In this document: piece by piece, positions 27,079 to 36,998 of the stretch | How positions within the stretch are numbered: position 1 is the first letter of the stretch | Layout of the letters: each line of letters starts with the position of its first letter | Assembly: GCA_036378535.1 (NCBI GenBank) | Contig: DASUWH010000072.1 | Coordinates: 62,001 to 126,000 of the forward strand | Direction of reading: 5' to 3' | Length of the DNA: 64,000 nt | DNA from: Gp1-AA122 sp036378535 | Lineage (GTDB): Bacteria; Acidobacteriota; Terriglobia; Terriglobales; Acidobacteriaceae | Program-made: the position numbers and the translations under genes | Notes under the pieces: generated by a model | Told to the model about the DNA's origin: nothing | Seen by the model: the letters and a program-made list of their open reading frames with translations, nothing else | The model's database searches: none

Positions 27079-27864
27079 ATGTCGGTTTTGATGCCGGCCG
27101 TCTTCTTCGGCCATGGGAATCCGATGAACGCGGTACTTCGGAATCCGTACACAGAGGCGTGGCAGGCCTTGGGTGGCGAACTCCCGCGCCCCAAAGGCAT
27201 TCTGTCCATATCGGCGCATTGGTACATCGAAGACGCGGCAGTCACGATTAGCACCTCCCCGCGGACCATCCACGACTTTGGCGGGTTTCCACGGGAGCTG
27301 TACCAGGTGCAATACCCTGCGCCCGGCGATCCGGATCTGGCCGCTCGCATTCAACAAATGCTCGCGCCCGTGTCGGTCCGAATGGATGAGAGCTGGGGAC
27401 TCGATCACGGCACCTGGTCGGTGCTGTGCCACGTCTATCCGAAAGCCGACATTCCGATCGTGCAGTTGAGTATTGATGAGACTCAGCCGCCCACGTTCCA
27501 CTATGAGATCGGCCGGCGGCTCGCACCCTTGCGGGAAGAGGGGATTCTGATCGTGGGCAGCGGCAATGTGGTTCACAACCTGCACGCTTACGCCTGGGGA
27601 CGGCACACGGTTGATGCTTATGACTGGACTCTGGCCTTCGAGCACCGGGTACGCGAACTGCTCCTGGCGGGCGACAGCAATCCGCTTATTCACTATGAAG
27701 AGAAGCTCGGCCGCGAGGCTCTGTTATCTGTGCCCACGCCCGATCATTATCTTCCGCTCTTGTACGTCCTAGGCACTCGCAGCGGTTCCGAGCCGGTTTC
27801 ATTTCCAGTCCAGGGAGTGGATGGAGGCTCGATCTCGATGCTGGCGGTCCAGCTAGGCGCATAA
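27079..27864 (+). CDS. ygiD: 4,5-DOPA extradiol dioxygenase-family protein
   Basis: 261 residues of the LigB/DODA fold. Metal and catalytic positions are visible in FFGHGNPMNA (His12), SISAHWYIE (His near 55), WGLDHGTWSVL (His near 115) and GSGNVVHNLHAYAW (His near 165). These enzymes open catechol rings using a non-haem metal; the E. coli homologue cleaves L-DOPA, but the natural substrate is unclear. Single gene, 19 bases after the DUF3147 pair and possibly cotranscribed with it. Confidence 0.92.
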   Translation: MSVLMPAVFFGHGNPMNAVLRNPYTEAWQALGGELPRPKGILSISAHWYIEDAAVTISTSPRTIHDFGGFPRELYQVQYPAPGDPDLAARIQQMLAPVSVRMDESWGLDHGTWSVLCHVYPKADIPIVQLSIDETQPPTFHYEIGRRLAPLREEGILIVGSGNVVHNLHAYAWGRHTVDAYDWTLAFEHRVRELLLAGDSNPLIHYEEKLGREALLSVPTPDHYLPLLYVLGTRSGSEPVSFPVQGVDGGSISMLAVQLGA

Positions 27865-27903
27865 GCTTACAATGCCCGCGCGAAGCGATCTGCATCCAAA
27901 GCG

Positions 27904-29025
27904 ATGATGCCGAAACGAAAAAATCCGCCGCGGGATCGAGTCGCGGAAGCAGCACAACTTCCTGCAGAGCAGAGCTTCCCGCCGATTGATTTGCCGATAA
28001 GGCCGCCGTTTCCTCCCGCCGAAGCTAAGTCGGTCGACGAGATCCCCACTGGTCCAAACTGGCTTTACGAGCCCAAGTGGGACGGATTCCGGTGTCTTGC
28101 ATTCCGGAAGGACAAGCAGGTATTGCTGCAGTCGAAGGCCGGGCAGCCTCTGGGGCGGTATTTTCCGGAACTGGTATCTGCGTTGGAAAAACTGCCGCAC
28201 GAGCGGTTCGTCCTGGATGGCGAGATTGTCATCTTCCATGATGACGTTCTGTCGTTTGACGATCTGCTGTTGCGCATACATCCTGCGGAATCGCGTATCC
28301 GCAAATTGTCAGCGGAAAGCCCCGCGACCCTCATGTGTTTTGACCTGCTGGTGGATGCCGATGGGAAGAAGCTGAATGATTTGACTCTGCGCGAGCGGCG
28401 ACAGCATTTGGAACAGTTTTTCCGCAAGCGGCCGAATACAGGGATGGTGCGCTTATCTCCCGTCTCCGCCGACCGCGCCCAAGCCGAGCGCTGGATGCAG
28501 GAACTGGCAGCCATGGGCGCCGATGGAATCATTGCCAAACGTGCGGATGAACCCTACCGCTCGGGCGAGCGCACCGCCATGGTCAAAATCAAGCGCATCC
28601 GTACTGCGGATTGCGTGGTTGGCGGCTTTCGTTACGCCGAGAAGGGTGGTGGCATCGGCTCTCTTCTGCTTGGTCTCTACAACGACGAAGGGTTGCTGGA
28701 TCACGTGGGTTTCTCGTCCAGCTTCAACGCCGAGCAGCGGCAGGAACTGAAGAAGATAGTCGAGCCGCTAATCGTTCCGCCCGGCTTTACCGGTCATGCC
28801 CCCGGTGGTCCCAGTCGCTGGAGCACGAAGCGCTCGACGGAGTGGCAACCGCTGTCGCCGAAACTGGTTTGCGAAGTTCAGTACGACCACTTTTCGGGCA
28901 GCCGTTTTCGCCACGGTACCAAGTTTCTCCGCTGGCGCCCGGAAAAGAAACCGAAGCAATGCACGTTCGAGCAGGTAAAACCCGGCCGAAAGGGGCGGGG
29001 CTCTCCGCTCCAGCTTGCGGGCTGA
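27904..29025 (+). CDS. ATP-dependent DNA ligase (LigC/LigD-type)
   Basis: 373 residues: an unstructured basic N-terminus (about 1-45), an adenylation domain with the lysine motif in LYEPKWDGFRCLAF (Lys58), later ligase motifs (VLDGEIVIF, GADGIIAKR, VKIKR), and an OB-fold C-terminus. There is no polymerase or nuclease domain as in full LigD, so it is closer to LigC, which acts in repair of gaps and single-strand breaks. No Ku gene is in the window. ATG is present at both 27904 and 27907. Confidence 0.9.
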   Translation: MMPKRKNPPRDRVAEAAQLPAEQSFPPIDLPIRPPFPPAEAKSVDEIPTGPNWLYEPKWDGFRCLAFRKDKQVLLQSKAGQPLGRYFPELVSALEKLPHERFVLDGEIVIFHDDVLSFDDLLLRIHPAESRIRKLSAESPATLMCFDLLVDADGKKLNDLTLRERRQHLEQFFRKRPNTGMVRLSPVSADRAQAERWMQELAAMGADGIIAKRADEPYRSGERTAMVKIKRIRTADCVVGGFRYAEKGGGIGSLLLGLYNDEGLLDHVGFSSSFNAEQRQELKKIVEPLIVPPGFTGHAPGGPSRWSTKRSTEWQPLSPKLVCEVQYDHFSGSRFRHGTKFLRWRPEKKPKQCTFEQVKPGRKGRGSPLQLAG

Positions 29026-29127
29026 AGAGAAGCCCGTCCTTAGATTCCAGACGGACTTCTCCCCAGTTTTGCTCTTCGGTTCGATTACTTGTTTCGCTCA
29101 GAATGCAGCCGCGAAATTGCAGCTGGG

Positions 29128-29388
29128 CTAAGCGGACATGGCGCGGCGTTGCGGACGATTACTCTCACGAATCGACGATACGCCTCTGCGGATGTTCAGC
29201 CAGCCGTTCTCCTGTAACAGCCTGAACAAGTCGTAAGAGTATGGAATCTCGCCGGTGATGATTTCCTCCCGACCCTGGTCGTCAGTTACCGAGAAAGCAA
29301 CCTGCACCGGCTCATCGGGGGAATTCTGCTTGGTGAAGTGGACGAGTTTTACGTTGAGAGTTTCTTGTTCCTGAGATTGTAATGGCAT
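29128..29388 (-). CDS. Small protein of unknown function
   Basis: 86 residues, preceded by GAGGAGA seven bases before ATG 29388, a good ribosome-binding site. It reads LNVKLVHFTKQNSPDEPVQV then a short beta-rich domain and a basic tail. No known motif. It stands alone, convergent with the ligase gene. Confidence 0.65.
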   Translation of the reverse strand: MPLQSQEQETLNVKLVHFTKQNSPDEPVQVAFSVTDDQGREEIITGEIPYSYDLFRLLQENGWLNIRRGVSSIRESNRPQRRAMSA

Positions 29389-29676
29389 GTATCTCTCCTC
29401 GTCCCCTAGCTGGGAACGCGTTCGAGTCTAAAAATCAGGCAGAGCGCATTCAAGGAAAAACCAGAGCACGCAGGCATAAATCGTGACATGAAGGTAATTT
29501 TGAGACCCCTCAGAACCGGGCTTTCCACAGGCCTTTTAAGCCGCTGACTGCTGGGAAGATACAGCTTTATTCTGCGGCCTCTCAGGAAGGCGGTTTTGGA
29601 GATGGGATTGCGTGCGGCAACCTGCGACCCACGTTCTGTCCTCTAACTGAGCTTTCCTGCTCTGGAGTGCTTAGAA

Positions 29677-31542
29677 ATGCGAATTGATGCTGTGCAGGCC
29701 GGGCTTCGAAGAGGACGCGCTGGGGCGCCGTTAGCCTGTATTTGGGCGCTGGTATTCATTTTCGGGGGACATGCTTCTGCGCAAAGCTGTACGCCGAAGA
29801 CGACCAATCCTTCGGTAACGGTGTGCACGCCTGGGGTAAATTCCATCGCCCCGATCTCGCCGGTCCATGTAGTCGCCGAATCAACCGACACCTACACAGT
29901 TACGACGATGCAGGTTTATGTCGACAGCACACTGGTGTATCAGGTCAGCTCGAACGCGGTAAACACGTACGTTCCGTTAACGACGGGCAATCACCTGATC
30001 ACCGTACAGGGTTGGGACACGACCGGACGCACCTTCAAGTCGAATGTGCCGATGGCCATGACACCGCCGTGCGCTCTCAATGGGGCCAACCAGACAGTCA
30101 CTATCTGCACACCCGGGACTTCTGCGAGTGTAAGCCTTCCCGTGCATCTGGTCGCCGGAATCAACGATTCCAATCCGGTGAACTCCATTCAGGTATTGGC
30201 GGACGGTACGCAGATCTACAGCAATTCCGGCGGCAGCCTGGATGTCTATATCAAGAAGTTGGTCGCCGGCGCACACACGCTGACCGTAAATGCTCACGAC
30301 ACTGCCGGCGCAACTTTGAGCAGTTCCGTGCCGATTTCGGTGGCGACGACTGCCGGCCTGTCCAACATTCGTCACATCATTTTCTTCGTCCAGGAGAACC
30401 GCTCCTTCGATAATTACTTTGGGATGCTGGGACAGTATCGCGTGAGCAAGGGATTGCCGAACAATATCGATGGCGTGCCCACCAACGCGACGCTCTATAA
30501 CACCAAAGGACAGCCCGTGCACCCATTCCCCATGCAGACGGTGTGTTCGGAAAATCTCAGTCCGTTCTGGGATGAAACGCACCTGGATGTGGATGGCGGG
30601 AAGATGGACGGTTTCATGCAAACGTCGACCTCGGTTCCGTCTACTATCGATCCCACGGGCACTCGAGCCATGGGCTATTACGATCAGAATTTTCTGCCTT
30701 ATTACTACGAACTGGCCACGCAGTTCGCGACCAGCGACCGATTCTTCTCGCCCCTGGAAACCAACACGATTGCGAACCGCATGTACTTGTTCGCGGGAAC
30801 CTCGTTTGGCCATATCCGTCCCGATCCACCGCCGAGCGGTGGTTGGACTCAGCCCACGATTTTCGATCACCTGGACCAAGCGGGAATCTCGTGGCGCTAT
30901 TACTACCAGGATAATGGGATTTACCTGAGCCAGTGGTCGACTTACCAGCGGGATGCCAACAAGCTGTCCTCGATTTCCAACTGGGCATCCGATCTGCAGA
31001 ATGAGGCCGCGCTTCCTTCTGTTATTTTCATCGAGCGCGCGGGGCCCTCCGGACTGGACGAGCATCTTGGCAACAACATCCAGACGGGGGCGGCGGATGT
31101 GGCTAACATCCTGAACCAGCTATTGGCGAGCAACTCGTGGCCCTCCTCGGTTTTCATTTTGACCTACGATGAAGGCGGCGGCTCCTACGACCACGTCGTT
31201 CCAGCAAGCATGATCAAGCCCGACAGTATCCCGCCGATGCTGCAAAAGGGCGACCAGCCCGGCAAATTCGACCATAGCGGTTTTCGCATCCCGATCACGG
31301 TGGTCTCGCCCTGGGTGAAGCCCAATTACGTATCGCACACCTGGCGGGATCTGACTTCGATACTGCGCCTGATTGAGGTGCGTTTTAATGTGCCGCCTCT
31401 CACCGCGCGCGACGCCAACGCCGACGACATGATCGAGTTTTTCGATTTCTCCACTCCGCATTGGCTGAATCCGCCTCCTCTACCGCCGCAGCCCACGAGC
31501 GGAACCTGCAGCTACAACCTGGAGAAAGCGCCGGGTTATTAA
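29677..31542 (+). CDS. Secreted phospholipase C/acid phosphatase-type phosphoesterase with Ig-like repeats
   Basis: 621 residues. A signal peptide (LACIWALVFIFGGHASAQS) is followed by two Ig-like repeats of about 80 residues (each opening with TVTVCTPG/TVTICTPG and carrying VHVVAE/VHLVAG, then a VYVD/VLAD strand), and a phosphoesterase domain of the PF04185 type from about residue 225: RHIIFFVQENRSFDNYFGML, later TYDEGGGSYDHV. Members hydrolyse phospholipids or phosphate monoesters outside the cytoplasm. A second member of the family lies at 44739. Followed after 80 bases by the cytochrome c gene. Confidence 0.9.
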   Translation: MRIDAVQAGLRRGRAGAPLACIWALVFIFGGHASAQSCTPKTTNPSVTVCTPGVNSIAPISPVHVVAESTDTYTVTTMQVYVDSTLVYQVSSNAVNTYVPLTTGNHLITVQGWDTTGRTFKSNVPMAMTPPCALNGANQTVTICTPGTSASVSLPVHLVAGINDSNPVNSIQVLADGTQIYSNSGGSLDVYIKKLVAGAHTLTVNAHDTAGATLSSSVPISVATTAGLSNIRHIIFFVQENRSFDNYFGMLGQYRVSKGLPNNIDGVPTNATLYNTKGQPVHPFPMQTVCSENLSPFWDETHLDVDGGKMDGFMQTSTSVPSTIDPTGTRAMGYYDQNFLPYYYELATQFATSDRFFSPLETNTIANRMYLFAGTSFGHIRPDPPPSGGWTQPTIFDHLDQAGISWRYYYQDNGIYLSQWSTYQRDANKLSSISNWASDLQNEAALPSVIFIERAGPSGLDEHLGNNIQTGAADVANILNQLLASNSWPSSVFILTYDEGGGSYDHVVPASMIKPDSIPPMLQKGDQPGKFDHSGFRIPITVVSPWVKPNYVSHTWRDLTSILRLIEVRFNVPPLTARDANADDMIEFFDFSTPHWLNPPPLPPQPTSGTCSYNLEKAPGY

Positions 31543-31622
31543 CCAGTAACGAATTACGAAAAAATGAGTCGGGATGAGACAATGTTGCGGAGTTGTCCAT
31601 CCCCTCTGTGCAGGAGAACACA

Positions 31623-32180
31623 TTGGCCAAGTTCATCTTTGGCATCATCATTGGTGTGGCTGTAGTCTTCGCAGCGGTATACGGGTACTTCGCTTATGGC
31701 TTCGCTCCGGTTGCGACGAATGCGCCGCCCATGCCTTTCGAGAAGAAGTTGGCGAATGGGGCTCTGCATGCCCGCATTAACAAAGAGATGCCCAAAGATA
31801 TTCCGATCCCGGTCGACGAGGCGAACCTGGTGGCTGGCGCCCAGGTCTACAAGCAGAACTGTGCCGTGTGTCACGGCCTCCCAGGACAGGACCAAACGCC
31901 CATAGCGAAAGGAATGTTCCCGAAGCCTCCCAAGTTGACAGAAGGAACCGGGGTCACCGATGATCCTGCCCAGGAAAGTTTCTGGAAGGTTCAAAACGGC
32001 ATTCGGATGACAGGTATGCCAGGCTTCCAGAGCACGTTAACGACACCGCAGTTGTGGCAAGTCAGCATCATGCTGGCAAACGCGGACAAATTGCCACCGG
32101 CGGCAAAAGAGGTGCTGACAGCACCCATCCCGCCTCCGCCGCAGCCGCCGCAGGGAACCCCTAAGCCGATTCACAAGTAG
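31623..32180 (+). CDS. Membrane-anchored c-type cytochrome
   Basis: 185 residues from TTG 31623, chosen because AGGAGA at 31612-31617 sits five bases ahead and the protein then opens with its anchor helix ((M)AKFIFGIIIGVAVVFAAVYG). A single haem-binding CAVCH is at residues 80-84, with a distal Met candidate in GIRMTGMPGF. The tail is Pro-rich (PPPPQPPQGTPKP). It probably shuttles electrons in the periplasm. No oxidase or partner gene is adjacent. Confidence 0.9.
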   Translation: MAKFIFGIIIGVAVVFAAVYGYFAYGFAPVATNAPPMPFEKKLANGALHARINKEMPKDIPIPVDEANLVAGAQVYKQNCAVCHGLPGQDQTPIAKGMFPKPPKLTEGTGVTDDPAQESFWKVQNGIRMTGMPGFQSTLTTPQLWQVSIMLANADKLPPAAKEVLTAPIPPPPQPPQGTPKPIHK

Positions 32181-32248
32181 GCAGACAGAGAACAAAGAGA
32201 TTGGCCGCGTTCACACTCCGATTCTGCTGTTGTTCTGGAGCGCTATGG

Positions 32249-32902
32249 CTAGCGTATGCCGCGGAGCGAGCCTGACTCGGCCACACTCCGATCCAAGAGG
32301 CGCATGGTATCGAAGATGGTCGTGATGACACGCTCATCTCCCATCGCAGTATTGATCATCAGGTGATAGAGCGAGCGCGTCGGCCAGTCGGAAGAGAAGT
32401 AGTGCCGGCAGAAAGCTACCCGTTCGGCGTCGATATTGTCGACCATTTCTTCCGCGTCTTCGAGTCTCTGCCCGGCCGCCATCAGGCGCCGCAGCTTTTC
32501 CTCGCGGGGAGCGTAAAGGAATACGCGAAAAGTGTCCTCGCGGTCTTGTAAAAAGTAGGGCGAGCCGCGGCCGATCACGACGGAGTTTCCTTCCTTGGCG
32601 ATTTTAGCCGTGATCCTTTCCATCATGGAAACCAGGCAATCGGCGTCGAAGAACTTGTCATCGTCGAGCGGTATGGAACGCTCATAACTACCGCGCCAGA
32701 AGATCTTGGCCAGGCGATAGAATCGGCTATCCAATTTCTCTCCTCGTCGTTCCACAGCCGAGCAATCCACGTTGGCGAGCTTGGCGATCTCCTCGGTGAG
32801 CAGGTGATCCCAGATCTTCCACCCGAGGGTGTCAGCGATCGTTTGAGCGATGACGCCACCGCCACATCCGTATTCGCGCTCGATTGCGATAATGCGAAAC
32901 AT
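32249..32902 (-). CDS. Cytidylate kinase-like protein
   Basis: 217 residues resembling the PF13189 cytidylate kinase-like family: IIAIEREYGCGGGVIAQTIA holds a degenerate P-loop (GCGGG in place of GxxGxGK), with VVIGRGSPYFLQDREDTFRV and REEKLRRLMA following. The missing P-loop Lys suggests it is not a normal nucleoside monophosphate kinase. It follows the EmrA-like gene after 18 bases and so occupies the place where an MFS pump usually stands. Confidence 0.85.
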   Translation of the reverse strand: MFRIIAIEREYGCGGGVIAQTIADTLGWKIWDHLLTEEIAKLANVDCSAVERRGEKLDSRFYRLAKIFWRGSYERSIPLDDDKFFDADCLVSMMERITAKIAKEGNSVVIGRGSPYFLQDREDTFRVFLYAPREEKLRRLMAAGQRLEDAEEMVDNIDAERVAFCRHYFSSDWPTRSLYHLMINTAMGDERVITTIFDTMRLLDRSVAESGSLRGIR

Positions 32903-32920
32903 GGCTTGTCCTCCGGGCGC

Positions 32921-34207
32921 TTAACGGCTGACCCAGACCTTGGTTTCGACTGACATTCCCGGTCGCAATTCGTGGCCTTTCAGCTCACCACGATCGAAGT
33001 CTATTTTTATCGGAATGCGTTGCACAACTTTCACATAGTTTCCAGTCGCATTTTCGGGTGGAAGCAGGCTGAATCTGGCGCCGCTGGCGCCGGCGATGCT
33101 GTTGACGTGAGCCTTGTAATCTTTGTCATTGGCATCAACGTGTACGGTAACCTGCTGCCCGGGGCGCATATTTTTGAGTTGGTTTTCCTTGTAATTGGCT
33201 GTGACCCAAAGATCTTCGAGCGGAACCAGCTTCATGAGTTCCTGGCCGGCCAGAACGTTCTGGCCTACCTCCACCGTGCGGGCGCTTACTTCCCCATTCA
33301 CCGGAGCAACTACTTTGGTGTAAGTCAGGTTCAACTCGGCCTGCTGTAATTCGGCTTGCCTCAGGTCCACGTTGGCCTGCGCCGACATAGCCCGCGAGCG
33401 GATGATTTGAACTTGCTTGGGAGCGGTTCCTGCCGTGCGCAGATCCGCCTGCGCGCTTTCCAGCTTCCCCCTGGCCTGAATGATTTGCTGCTGAGCGGCA
33501 TTGACGTTCGCTCTGGCCGCATCGACAGCGGCCGCGCTGGCCTGAGCGGCCGCGAAGGCCTGATCGTACTGCTGCTGCGAAATCTCCTGCTTCTGCACCA
33601 GCATCTTGTACCGCGCCAAGTCGCTCTGGGCTTTGTTGTTGTTGGCTTCGGCCTGCAGCAGTGCCGCTTTTGCGGCGTCGTATTGTTGACTGGCGGCGGC
33701 AACACCGGCGCGGGTGCTGGCTACTTCCGCTTGCGCCGAGCTCAGTTGCCCGGTCGTAGTAATGCTGGTCACTGGAACATTGACCTGGGCGCCCTGCAAT
33801 TCCGCCATGGCATTGGCATAAGAAGCCTTGGCCTGCTGAAGCTTGGTCTGATAGTCGGTCGGATCGATTTCGACCAGCACCGTCCCTGCCTGCACGTACT
33901 GGTTATCCTGGATATTCAGCTTAATCACGTGTCCCGACACGCGGGGGCTGATGGAGTTCACATGCCCGTCGATCTGGGCATCATCCGTCGATTCGTAGCT
34001 GGCGAAATAGCGCCAAAGGAATATGGTTCCAACTAAAACCACGACAGCGGCAATAATCAGGAAAAGCTTGATACGAGGGTTGCCCAACGCCGACCGGCGC
34101 CTCTCCCTGAAGGTGGGACGCGATGGGCTGGCGGGCGCTTCCCGCTCCGGTTCGCTAACCGGATTCGCGGTCGGCTCAGCCCGCATCGTTCCTGCTGTTT
34201 GATCCAT
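32921..34207 (-). CDS. HlyD/EmrA-type membrane-fusion protein
   Basis: 428 residues: a Pro-rich cytoplasmic N-terminus, one membrane helix (KLFLIIAAVVVLVGTIFLWR), then the EmrA signature ASYESTDDAQIDGHVNSISP and VSGHVIKLNIQDNQYVQAGT, a very long Ala/Gln-rich coiled hairpin (about residues 110-270), and the second lipoyl half TKVVAPVNGEVSARTVEVGQ. EmrA proteins connect an MFS drug pump to TolC. The TolC-like gene is directly upstream (five-base gap), but no MFS gene is present in this operon. Confidence 0.92.
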   Translation of the reverse strand: MDQTAGTMRAEPTANPVSEPEREAPASPSRPTFRERRRSALGNPRIKLFLIIAAVVVLVGTIFLWRYFASYESTDDAQIDGHVNSISPRVSGHVIKLNIQDNQYVQAGTVLVEIDPTDYQTKLQQAKASYANAMAELQGAQVNVPVTSITTTGQLSSAQAEVASTRAGVAAASQQYDAAKAALLQAEANNNKAQSDLARYKMLVQKQEISQQQYDQAFAAAQASAAAVDAARANVNAAQQQIIQARGKLESAQADLRTAGTAPKQVQIIRSRAMSAQANVDLRQAELQQAELNLTYTKVVAPVNGEVSARTVEVGQNVLAGQELMKLVPLEDLWVTANYKENQLKNMRPGQQVTVHVDANDKDYKAHVNSIAGASGARFSLLPPENATGNYVKVVQRIPIKIDFDRGELKGHELRPGMSVETKVWVSR

Positions 34208-34212
34208 GACGA

Positions 34213-35763
34213 TTACTTGCCTTTCAGGTACTGTTTGACGCCTTGTTCCGCAAAGCCGATGGCTCTGGCGTATTCCACCTTGGCAATGTTATGAGCATAA
34301 AGACTGGAAATATAGTTCTCATTGGCAGTGGCCAAAGCTTCCTGAGCTTGGATGACTTCCAGGTTGTCGGCGACTCCCGCGGCAAAGCGGTCCTGCGCCT
34401 GGGTGAGCGTCTGTTGAGCCAGGTCTACGGAACTGCGGGCGACCTGGACCTGGTCGTTGGCCGCATTGAGATCCAGCATGGCTGTCCGCACCTCATTGTC
34501 AATCTGACCGCGTAGGTTGTCCACCTGCTGCTGGTTCTGCCGCAGGGTCGCTTCCGCCTGCAGAACGTCGGCATGCGTCCTGCGTCCGGCGAATATGGGA
34601 ATGTTCAGCGATCCGGACACGTGATAGGTGCCGTTGGAATGAAACGGGCTGATGCCGATGTCCCCGTAATCCGCTTCCAGGCCCAGGTCCGGATAATGTT
34701 CGGCGGTGGCCGCCCGCCGGGACAATTCTGCCGCCCTGAGTTTGGCCATGGCCGCCTGGTAGTCCGCGCGCGAGCTGTAAGCGCGCTGCAGGCTGTCCTG
34801 TAATCCGGGCGTAAGCAGCGGTTCATAAGGCGCCTTGTCGGTCAGCGAGAATTCCTGGCCTGGAGGCAAGCCGATGATGCGTGCCAGCGCAAGCTTGCCT
34901 TTGGCGAAATCGTTGCGCGCGACGATGAGTTGCTGCTGGCGCGCCTGCAATTCCACCTGCGCGCGCAGGGCATCGATCGCCGGAGTCACCCCGGCTTTCA
35001 GTTGGTCAACAGCCTTGTTGTGTAGAGCCTGTGCGGTTGTCACCTGAGCTTCGGCGGCATCGACCCGGGACGCGGCGGCAATCGTCTGCAAATAAGCGTT
35101 GCCGACTGCGAGCACGACCATGTCGCGGGCATCTTTGTAGGTGTACTGAGCAGCTTTGAGACTCTGTTCCGATGCTCGCTCGGTTTGCAGATATTTCCAG
35201 TTGAACACGGATTGCGTCAGATAGCCGCGCGCATCCAGGTAGTTGAACGGACCGATAATCTCGGGGACGCCTTGGATCTTGAAACCGAATTGTGCGAGGC
35301 TGAGCGTTTGCAGGCTCTCGGTGATACTCGCGCTCACGTGCGGAAGCAGTGCGCTTAACTCTTTCCATTTCTGGCCGCGCGCGGCTAGGGTGCTGTCCTC
35401 TGACAGCAGCACCCCCAGATTCTGCTTCAGCCCGCGGTCGATGGCATCGGAGAACGAGAGCGGAATCACCTCGGCCGTGGCTTTACCTGCAGGCACGCTG
35501 CCCAGAAACGGATTCTGATTTCCTATCGGCAAAGTTACGCTAGGCGTACTCGATTGTGCCGAGGTGCCGGAGTAGGTCGAAGCCGCCGGTGCTCCAGTGC
35601 CTGGTCCTTCTGCTCCCGCGCCGGACGGAGCCTGCGCAAATCCGCTAGCTCCCGCGGTTAGAAGCAGAAGAAGTGTCACAATCTTATGAACGGAGCCGTC
35701 GAGTTTGAGTGCCGCATGATTGGAGCCTGCTTTTTCTTTCCTCACAAACTCACCATGGAGCAT
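34213..35763 (-). CDS. TolC-family outer-membrane channel
   Basis: 516 residues from ATG 35763 (an in-frame ATG at 35817 adds 18). A signal peptide (IVTLLLLLTAGASGFAQA) and a Pro/Ser-rich linker precede the TolC core, with its two repeated coiled-coil halves: LGVLLSEDSTLAARGQKWKE in the first, DNLRGQIDNEVRTAMLDLNA and AQDRFAAGVADNLEVIQAQE in the second. It forms the trimeric outer-membrane duct for an efflux or type I secretion system. First gene of the operon with the EmrA-like and kinase-like genes. Confidence 0.92.
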   Translation of the reverse strand: MLHGEFVRKEKAGSNHAALKLDGSVHKIVTLLLLLTAGASGFAQAPSGAGAEGPGTGAPAASTYSGTSAQSSTPSVTLPIGNQNPFLGSVPAGKATAEVIPLSFSDAIDRGLKQNLGVLLSEDSTLAARGQKWKELSALLPHVSASITESLQTLSLAQFGFKIQGVPEIIGPFNYLDARGYLTQSVFNWKYLQTERASEQSLKAAQYTYKDARDMVVLAVGNAYLQTIAAASRVDAAEAQVTTAQALHNKAVDQLKAGVTPAIDALRAQVELQARQQQLIVARNDFAKGKLALARIIGLPPGQEFSLTDKAPYEPLLTPGLQDSLQRAYSSRADYQAAMAKLRAAELSRRAATAEHYPDLGLEADYGDIGISPFHSNGTYHVSGSLNIPIFAGRRTHADVLQAEATLRQNQQQVDNLRGQIDNEVRTAMLDLNAANDQVQVARSSVDLAQQTLTQAQDRFAAGVADNLEVIQAQEALATANENYISSLYAHNIAKVEYARAIGFAEQGVKQYLKGK

Positions 35764-35945
35764 GTCATGTTGATTCGCTTTCAGGCGAGGTCTGTACAAA
35801 ACCCCCCGGTCAGGCAACTCCTAACCATTGTAATGAAAGCGCTTACGGAAACGGAGTGACGCGGAACGTCAGATTCGCAAACGAATCGGCAGGGTTGTAC
35901 CTCCCGCCCCGGATCTGTTCCCGCCGGGTGCGGAGAATTAAGGGT

Positions 35946-36998
35946 TTAGTGGCCGCTTCCGGCTCCGAAGGAGAAGTTCAGGCCCGTGGTTAAGAGCAGA
36001 TCATTCTTCTTCTTCGCCAGCGGAGGGTTAGTCACGTAGATATCGGAAAACGCATTCTGCCAGCCCAGCCACTTGCTGATTTTTGTGACCGTTCCGAAGG
36101 TGAAGGTCCCGCGATATTCGCCCCAATCCGACAGGTCAGGGTAGAAATTAAAGCTTTGCGTAATGACCGTGGTGCTGTGCAGCTTGTGAGTGAGTTCTTC
36201 GCCGAAGCTGGCAGCCGCGAAATTCCTGGTGAAGGTAGTGTAATTCTCCCGCGTATAGTTCAGCCCTGCAAGCAGGTCCAGCGTGGTCGCTGTGGTTTTA
36301 ATCACGTGGACGCCAAGCCCGGCCCCGGGAACCGACCGCAAATTCAATCCCTGCAAAGCATCGGTTTGGAAATCAGCGGTTACGTAGGCGAAAATGCGCT
36401 TGGTGATGTCGTGATCGTAGCGGGCTCCAGCCTGGATGGCGTTGGCTGTCGTCGAAGGTACGGCCCCGGGCGCGTCATTGGTCGCGTATACCGTATTCAT
36501 GTACAGGCCCAGTTTGTCGTGCAGGGTCTCGCGATCCGCGGTAAAGGCCAAGGCCAGGTTCTTGGTCTGGCTGTTTCCGCGGGTCAGCGCAAACGATGTT
36601 GTGGCCCCGCCGCTCCATTCCTGCAATAGGCCGGGATGCAGGCTTTTTTCATAAGCCGCCTGCTCGCTCAAAGACGCAATATCTGACTTGGCTGCCTCCA
36701 CTGACCCGCCGGAACTGGTCGCGACCTGAAGATGCCCGTCGCTGCTGGTGACCGGTCCAGATAGGGTTTGCCCGTTCTTAAGCACGATGTGCAGCGGTTG
36801 TGTAGAGGTAATGCCCTGGACGGCCGACCAGTCCAGTTTTACTTCTCCGGCATAATCGGTGTTGAGCACCAGGGTCGTGTCATCTGATTTGACGATGGTG
36901 CCGCTCAGCCGGTCCCCGTTTTTCATGGTGAGCTGATCCGCCCACGCAAACCCAGCAATATTGAGGGAAACGAAAAACACGAGAATTGTGGCGCGCAC
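35946..36998 (-). CDS. DUF481-type outer-membrane protein
   Basis: 350 residues. A signal peptide (LVFFVSLNIAGFAWA) is followed by two Sm-like repeats (LTMKNGDRLSGTIVKSDDTT and IVLKNGQTLSGPVTSSDGHL) and then a beta-barrel-like DUF481 domain with alternating aromatic strands, ending in FSFGAGSGH. DUF481 proteins are outer-membrane proteins of uncertain function. It is separated from the tolC operon by a short gap. Confidence 0.85.
   Translation of the reverse strand: MRATILVFFVSLNIAGFAWADQLTMKNGDRLSGTIVKSDDTTLVLNTDYAGEVKLDWSAVQGITSTQPLHIVLKNGQTLSGPVTSSDGHLQVATSSGGSVEAAKSDIASLSEQAAYEKSLHPGLLQEWSGGATTSFALTRGNSQTKNLALAFTADRETLHDKLGLYMNTVYATNDAPGAVPSTTANAIQAGARYDHDITKRIFAYVTADFQTDALQGLNLRSVPGAGLGVHVIKTTATTLDLLAGLNYTRENYTTFTRNFAAASFGEELTHKLHSTTVITQSFNFYPDLSDWGEYRGTFTFGTVTKISKWLGWQNAFSDIYVTNPPLAKKKNDLLLTTGLNFSFGAGSGH

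Noticed and set aside
29977..31065. A 362-residue reverse frame opposite the phosphoesterase gene
   Set aside because: Shadow of a clearly coding + strand frame with signal peptide and motifs.
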